In this document: piece after piece, positions 58,631 through 64,000 of the stretch
Layout: each line of letters begins with the position of its first letter
Position numbering within the stretch: position 1 is the first letter of the stretch
Assembly: GCA_017477425.1 (NCBI GenBank)
Contig: JAFUVT010000016.1
Location: forward strand, 146,819-210,818
DNA: 64,000 bases
Reading direction: 5' to 3'
Source of the DNA: Bacteroidales bacterium
Lineage (GTDB): Bacteria > Bacteroidota > Bacteroidia > Bacteroidales > F082
The notes under the pieces: model-generated
The model's database searches: none
What the model was told of the DNA's origin: nothing
Seen by the model: only the letters and a program-made list of their open reading frames with translations
Made by a program: the position numbers and the translations under genes

Positions 58631-61600
58631 ATGCAAAAGAAAGTATTTTCTTTGATGATGGCGCTTGTGCTGGCCTTTATGGGCGTGGCACGAGCCGATG
58701 TTGTGACGATTGGCGAAGGGACTAGTACATCGTACTATTACCCCGTCAATATGTATTACAACTACTCTTTGACGCAGCAGATTTACACTGCTGACGAAAT
58801 TGGAACTGCTGGAACGATCAATTCCATCAGTTTCAACTACATTTACGGTTCATCGTTCACCATGCAAGACGTGACTCTTTACATGAAGAACGTGACAAGA
58901 AACTCGTTCGCAAGCAATTCCGACATGGAACCCCTGTCGGAAAACGATGTCGTGTGGACGGGTACTTTCTCAGCGACGGGATCGGGATGGATAACCATCA
59001 CTCTCGACAACCCGTTTGTTTACGACGGTACGAGTAATTTGCTCGTGGCTGGTTTTGACGGCACCTCCGGCTATCCTGGAAGTTCCTACACGTTCCAAAC
59101 CTCCTCTACGACGAATTACATGTCCATCATGTGGTACAGCGACGGTAGCAGCTACATCCCCGAACCGTACAACACGGGCGCGGGCTACAATGGCTCCAAA
59201 CTGTACAACCAGTACCGCAACAACATCCAGCTCGACATCACCCCTGGTGGCGGCGCTGGCAGTGGCGAAGACCAACTTCACGTGAAGTTCATGGCCGGTG
59301 AAGAAGAAGTCATCGACAGCCTCAACCTCGGTGTGCGCCCGATGGGTGCCTGGATGGAGCCTTTCAACTTCACCATGTACAGCGATGGTCCGACCTACAC
59401 CGTGACCGTCCTCGACTTCACGCCCGACGATGGCATGTTCACTGTTGAAGGCACCGAGCTGCCCTTCCAAGTGGCTACTGGCGCCGACGTCGAACTGACG
59501 ATGGGCACCAACATCAATGAGGCTGGCGTCATCGAGCGTCAGTTCGTGGCCATCACCGAAGGCAACCGCGTGGCTCACATCTGGCCCGTCGTGGTCGAGA
59601 TGTACGACCCCGCCATCCCGGATGTGGTCGAGAAGGCCTACGACCTCGGCACCCTCACGCCTGGCTTCAGCTACGAAGGCATTCCTTCGCAGATTACGCC
59701 TACCGAACTGCACAACGACTACACCCTGCCCTTCCCCGAAATCGAAGAAGGTCTGGATGCCGTCTATAAGTTCACGGTCGACCAAGACATGGTCCTCACG
59801 GCCTATGTCGACTCACTGGCCGAAAGCGGCAAGGTGGCCCTCTACCTGCAAGATGGTGAAGAACTGCCCCACCCCATGGCTGACAACAACTACACGGGTA
59901 TCCAAATGGGTGGCAGCAATGCCATGCCTTTTGAGACACAGATTGGCGAAGGTACGAGCACGTCGCCCTACTTCCCCTTCTATACCTATTATAATTACAG
60001 CATCTCCACCAACCTCTTCCTCGCCGCTGAGCTGGAAGAAGCTGGCGTGACCACCGCTCCGTTCACGAGTTTGAGCTGGTATGCCACCAATGCTCCTGGC
60101 TACAACCAACAAGGCATCAGCATCTGGATGGCCAACGTGACCGATACCGAAGTGAGCACCACTTCGCCTCTGGCCAGCGGCATGACCCTGGTCTACACAG
60201 GTGAAAGCATGCCCGCCATCGGTTGGAACGAATTCGTCCTCAACGAAGGCAGCTTCAGCTGGGACGGCACGAGCAACCTCCTCATCCTCTGCCAACGCAA
60301 CAACGGCACCTACAACTCCTCGGTGCAATGGCAATCTGGCAACCCCGGGTTCTACGCCCAGAGCTATCTCTTCAACGACGGTAGCGCCTACGACGTGATG
60401 AACACCAGCTACAACATGAACCGTTCCAACACCGCTCGCCCCAACATCATCATGAAGGGCGGCAACCGCGGCCGCAATGGCAACCGCGACATCGTGGAAA
60501 TCGGTGATGGCACTAGCGCATATTACCACTACCCTGTGAATATGTATTTCAACTACAGCTTCACTGAGCAGATCTACACTGCTGAGGAAATTGGCACGGC
60601 TGGCACCATCAATAGCATCAGCTTCGACTATGCCTATAGCAGCGCATTCTCGATGCCGAATGTCACCATGTACATGAAGAATGTCAGCAGAAGCTCATTC
60701 GCCGATTCTTACGATTACGAAGATGTTACGACTTCTGACATCGTTTGGACTGGCACTTTCGCTGCCAGCGCCACTGGTTGGGTGACCATCGACCTCGACA
60801 CCCCGTTCCAGTATGACGGCACCAGCAACCTGCTTGTGGCCTTCTACGATGGCACTTCGGGTTATCCTGGCAGCAGCTGGACCTTCCGTACCACGAGCAC
60901 CACGGATTATATGGCCATTAGCGGTTATTCCGACAGCTCTAATCCTGATCCTTACGACATGAGCGACTATTATGGCACTCGCCATATGTATCGCAACAAC
61001 ATCCAACTCGACATCACTCCTGGTGCTGCTGGTGGTAGCAACTACACCGCTGGTCCCGTTATCGAGAACCTGCCTCTGACCGCTGGTACTTACTTCCTGG
61101 TCACTTCTTCAACCGATGCCGACTACACCGTCTACATCAACGCCGACGAAATGCCTTGCCCGGCCGGCGATGCTGAAGGTTTTGCCTTCAACCCGCAACC
61201 TGCCGACAACGAAGACGAAGTGGAACCCGCCCGTGTGACCCTGCGTTGGCAGATCCCGGACTACGCCACGGGTTGGCGCCTGGTCTTCGGTAGCACCTAC
61301 TATCCGGAACCCGGCCACCCGCAAACCATCATCTATCCTGAAGATGGCAGCTGGTCGACCGACATGACCAACAGCTACACGGTGACTGGCCTTTGGAACA
61401 ACACCAACTACTTCTGGCACGTTGAATTCAACAACGGTAGCTGCGAAGAAGGCGTGAGCAGCCCGATTTGGGGCTTCACCACCCACCTCAACATCCCGCA
61501 GAACCTCACCGCTGTTGACGAAAGCGTCTTCACCGACGAACAAATCGTCCTCAACTGGAACGCCGTTGTCGACCGCACCTTCCGCACCTACTTCATCTAT

Positions 61601-64000
61601 CGCGATGGCGTGAAGGTTGGCGAGACCACCGTCAACAACATCGGCACCACCACGTTCACCGACGGTCCTCTGGCCTACAACATGAACGGCTACACCTATT
61701 ATGTGACCGCCATCTACGACGAAGGCGAAAGCGCTCCGTCGAATGAAGTCGTCGTGAAGGTCTCCGGCTACAGCAACGCCACCGGCATCAACGGCTACGT
61801 TTGGGAGCAAGACGGCACCACGGGCATCCAAGGTGCGCTGGTGACCATCAACGGCACCGACGAGTTCGGCAACGCCCACACCTACACCGCCACCTCTGGC
61901 GCCAACGGCTACTACAACGTGCGCGTCTACGCTGGTGAATACACCAACGCCGTGGCTACGCTCGATGGCTATCAAACCACCACCACCGTCCACCCGTTGC
62001 CCTTCACCGTGGCCTACAACGCCCAGGAGAACGACGTGAACTTCATCATGGACGAGAACTTCGACGCCCCGTGCGCCGTGTTTGCCGAGTATTATCCCGA
62101 CAGTCTCGACCCGAACAGCCCGTACGTGAAGGTCTACTGGGGTTGCGGCTTCACGCCTGACGCCATCATCGAGGACTTCGAAGACTTCGAGAACACCCCG
62201 TTCGAATGGCAGATGGGCGGCAGCTATCCCTGGACGCTTACCACGACCAACCCGTATGAAGGCCAATACTGCATGAAGAGCGGCGGCGCCGGCGTGCAAA
62301 GCGTCACTTCCGACATGAGCGTCACCGTCGACATCCCCGCCAACGGTATGATGAGCTTCTTCGGCAAGATCTCGAGCGAACAGAACTGGGACTATGGTTA
62401 CTTCTACATCGACGGTCAGCAAATGGGCGCCTATACGGGCGCTGGCAGCTGGGGCGAACGCAAGTTCAACATCACCGAGGGCACCCACACCTTCCGCTGG
62501 TCGTACCAGAAGGACGGTAGCGTCGACTCGAACGACGACTGCTTCTATGTCGACTACGTCAACTTCTACTTCCAGCCCGAACCGCTTGGCGCTGGCTGGC
62601 ACACCTACCTCGAAGGCGAATGGAACGACGCCCTGAGATCCAATGTCTCCGACAACCCGTCGTTCGCCTACGAATATCCTGTTGAACTGACGAGCCAACT
62701 CAATGGCCTCACGATGACCAAGACCTCCATGTTCAGCGACGTGAACACCGCCACGGGCGGCACCTACACCTGCCGTGTCTACAAGGGTGGCAACACGCCT
62801 GGTGCCGGCACCCTCGTTTCGACCACGACCGTCGACCTGCCTCTCGGCCTCGACCAGTGGGTTGAATGGGATCTGGCTACTCCTGTTACAGTGGACGGCT
62901 CACAGTCGATGTGGGTGGTCTTCACTGTCGACAACGCTGGTGGCCTCGGCTATCCCGCTGGCATGTGCCATGACGACAGCAACTCGCACGGCGACTGGTG
63001 GGACAACGGCGAAGGTTGGATGAACTACGGCGGCGGCGTTTGGACGATCCGCAACTATTTCAGCGACCGCAGCGGCCGCAGCATCGTCCTCGGTCCGAAA
63101 GATTGGAGTCTCTCCTCTGTCGTAACTGACAACAACCCGCTCAACAGCAAGCTCTACCAAGCCGTGAAGGGCGAAAACAACAACGTGACCTTCAGCTCAA
63201 CGACAGACAACATCGTGGCTGGTGGACGTATCAACAACACCCGCAGCCTGAGCCACTACCGTGTGTATCGTACCAACTGCTACAACGACGGTCCTTACAC
63301 CGAAGAAAACACCGTCCTGCTGGCCACCGTTTGGGTGCCCGACACCGTCTACATCGACGTTGAATGGGCCGACCTGCCGGCTGGCATCTACAAGTGGGGC
63401 GTCGGTGCCGTCTATGCCGGCAACCGCGGCGAACTCGTCGAAAGCGAGATCGCTTGGGGCGCTCCGATGGCTGTCAACAATGGCAACCTCGTGACCGAGA
63501 AGATTGTCCATGCTCCGAATCCGGACCTCGACTTCCGCACCACTCCTGGCACCAACCAGAACGCTCGCGCTTTGGCTGAAGTGCTCAGCGACCGTGCCAA
63601 CGATGCCTACTGCATCTGCACTTGGGGTGCTGCCGACGATCCTGCCGATCACTGGACGCGCGGTCTCATCCACTTCGACTTGGGCAACCCTGCCTCGTAC
63701 ACCACACTCAACAGCACCGACTTCCAGACCTTCGGTCTCGACATCTGCACTACGGACGGTTACCTCTACACCAACTTGAACTACGTCCTCTACAAGATTG
63801 ACGTGACGACGGGTCAAGTGGTGAATGAAACCAACATCAACGTCGACCTGCGCGACGGTGCTTGGGACGTGACCACCAACACGATGTACGCTTTGTATAG
63901 TGACATGCTCTACGCCCTCGACGTGACCACCGGCAACGTGACCACCATCGGCAGCATGGGCACCACCATGATTGCCATGGCTTGCGATGCCAGCGGCCAA
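58631..64000 (+). CDS. Giant T9SS-type multidomain adhesin-like protein, 5' part
   Basis: Open to the window end without a stop; 1790 codons present. Paralogue of the gene at 49461, with near-identical signal peptide MQKKVFSLMMALVLAFMGVARA. The N-terminal IGEG...YYNY module occurs three times (about 25-203, 436-610, 620-797). Then come a GEVED/FN3-like part, the same GYVWEQDGTTGIQGALVTI carboxypeptidase-regulatory-like domain (about 1050-1119), a choice-of-anchor J domain (1178-1315) and later modules also found in the first gene (SHYRVYRTNCYNDGPYTEENT). DUF2436 and the sorting domain, if present, lie beyond the window. Same proposed promoter as its paralogue. Confidence 0.9.
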   Translation, partial: MQKKVFSLMMALVLAFMGVARADVVTIGEGTSTSYYYPVNMYYNYSLTQQIYTADEIGTAGTINSISFNYIYGSSFTMQDVTLYMKNVTRNSFASNSDMEPLSENDVVWTGTFSATGSGWITITLDNPFVYDGTSNLLVAGFDGTSGYPGSSYTFQTSSTTNYMSIMWYSDGSSYIPEPYNTGAGYNGSKLYNQYRNNIQLDITPGGGAGSGEDQLHVKFMAGEEEVIDSLNLGVRPMGAWMEPFNFTMYSDGPTYTVTVLDFTPDDGMFTVEGTELPFQVATGADVELTMGTNINEAGVIERQFVAITEGNRVAHIWPVVVEMYDPAIPDVVEKAYDLGTLTPGFSYEGIPSQITPTELHNDYTLPFPEIEEGLDAVYKFTVDQDMVLTAYVDSLAESGKVALYLQDGEELPHPMADNNYTGIQMGGSNAMPFETQIGEGTSTSPYFPFYTYYNYSISTNLFLAAELEEAGVTTAPFTSLSWYATNAPGYNQQGISIWMANVTDTEVSTTSPLASGMTLVYTGESMPAIGWNEFVLNEGSFSWDGTSNLLILCQRNNGTYNSSVQWQSGNPGFYAQSYLFNDGSAYDVMNTSYNMNRSNTARPNIIMKGGNRGRNGNRDIVEIGDGTSAYYHYPVNMYFNYSFTEQIYTAEEIGTAGTINSISFDYAYSSAFSMPNVTMYMKNVSRSSFADSYDYEDVTTSDIVWTGTFAASATGWVTIDLDTPFQYDGTSNLLVAFYDGTSGYPGSSWTFRTTSTTDYMAISGYSDSSNPDPYDMSDYYGTRHMYRNNIQLDITPGAAGGSNYTAGPVIENLPLTAGTYFLVTSSTDADYTVYINADEMPCPAGDAEGFAFNPQPADNEDEVEPARVTLRWQIPDYATGWRLVFGSTYYPEPGHPQTIIYPEDGSWSTDMTNSYTVTGLWNNTNYFWHVEFNNGSCEEGVSSPIWGFTTHLNIPQNLTAVDESVFTDEQIVLNWNAVVDRTFRTYFIYRDGVKVGETTVNNIGTTTFTDGPLAYNMNGYTYYVTAIYDEGESAPSNEVVVKVSGYSNATGINGYVWEQDGTTGIQGALVTINGTDEFGNAHTYTATSGANGYYNVRVYAGEYTNAVATLDGYQTTTTVHPLPFTVAYNAQENDVNFIMDENFDAPCAVFAEYYPDSLDPNSPYVKVYWGCGFTPDAIIEDFEDFENTPFEWQMGGSYPWTLTTTNPYEGQYCMKSGGAGVQSVTSDMSVTVDIPANGMMSFFGKISSEQNWDYGYFYIDGQQMGAYTGAGSWGERKFNITEGTHTFRWSYQKDGSVDSNDDCFYVDYVNFYFQPEPLGAGWHTYLEGEWNDALRSNVSDNPSFAYEYPVELTSQLNGLTMTKTSMFSDVNTATGGTYTCRVYKGGNTPGAGTLVSTTTVDLPLGLDQWVEWDLATPVTVDGSQSMWVVFTVDNAGGLGYPAGMCHDDSNSHGDWWDNGEGWMNYGGGVWTIRNYFSDRSGRSIVLGPKDWSLSSVVTDNNPLNSKLYQAVKGENNNVTFSSTTDNIVAGGRINNTRSLSHYRVYRTNCYNDGPYTEENTVLLATVWVPDTVYIDVEWADLPAGIYKWGVGAVYAGNRGELVESEIAWGAPMAVNNGNLVTEKIVHAPNPDLDFRTTPGTNQNARALAEVLSDRANDAYCICTWGAADDPADHWTRGLIHFDLGNPASYTTLNSTDFQTFGLDICTTDGYLYTNLNYVLYKIDVTTGQVVNETNINVDLRDGAWDVTTNTMYALYSDMLYALDVTTGNVTTIGSMGTTMIAMACDASGQ

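Overview
The window is chromosomal DNA from a member of the Bacteroidetes, most likely order Bacteroidales. Evidence: housekeeping genes are preceded by the Bacteroidetes -7 element TAnnTTTG rather than a -10 TATAAT; Shine-Dalgarno sequences are mostly absent; murF and alr are fused; DUF4296 and DUF4837 lipoproteins are present; and there are many type IX secretion (T9SS) cargo proteins with C-terminal sorting domains containing a YPNP-type motif. Some adhesin domains resemble those of Porphyromonas gingivalis gingipains. Species cannot be named from this stretch.

1-18.4 kb is mainly housekeeping: the end of atpG, murF-alr, pssA, lptB and kdsD (LPS/Kdo), recQ, lipoproteins, a polyprenyl synthase, queA, GtrA, an HsdR_N protein, DUF4837, a LysM lytic transglycosylase, an AI-2E family transporter, a GNAT enzyme and ybaK. 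18.4-23 kb is accessory: two AAA-ATPase/PD-(D/E)XK genes with palindromes next to them, a frameshifted outer-membrane beta-barrel gene and a long imperfect hairpin. purL follows (23-26.7 kb).

26.8-45.4 kb is a secreted-protease island: five subtilases, a C10 cysteine protease, a leucine-rich-repeat protein and an Omp28-type protein, all with T9SS sorting domains. A third ATPase paralogue and an AlbA_2/RecG-like gene bracketed by direct repeats interrupt it. 45.6-48.9 kb is an operon of an ECF sigma factor, a single-pass membrane protein (probable anti-sigma), a lipoprotein and a two-lobed aspartic protease. 49.1-64 kb holds two giant paralogous T9SS adhesin-like genes, the second running off the window.

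The main discovery is a shared upstream motif, G(T/A)TA(T/C/TG)TTTT...(T/G)GCACCT(A/T). The G of the first box and the first base of the second are exactly 20 nt apart in six intergenic sites: before the sigma gene itself, both giant genes, the C10 protease, the subtilase pair and the Omp28-subtilase operon. I infer an autoregulated ECF sigma regulon dedicated to T9SS cargo. Second is the repeated pairing of accessory ATPase/nuclease and AlbA_2 genes with gene-specific palindromes or direct repeats. Third are leader RNA structures before the giant genes, including a terminator-like hairpin inside the leader of the second.
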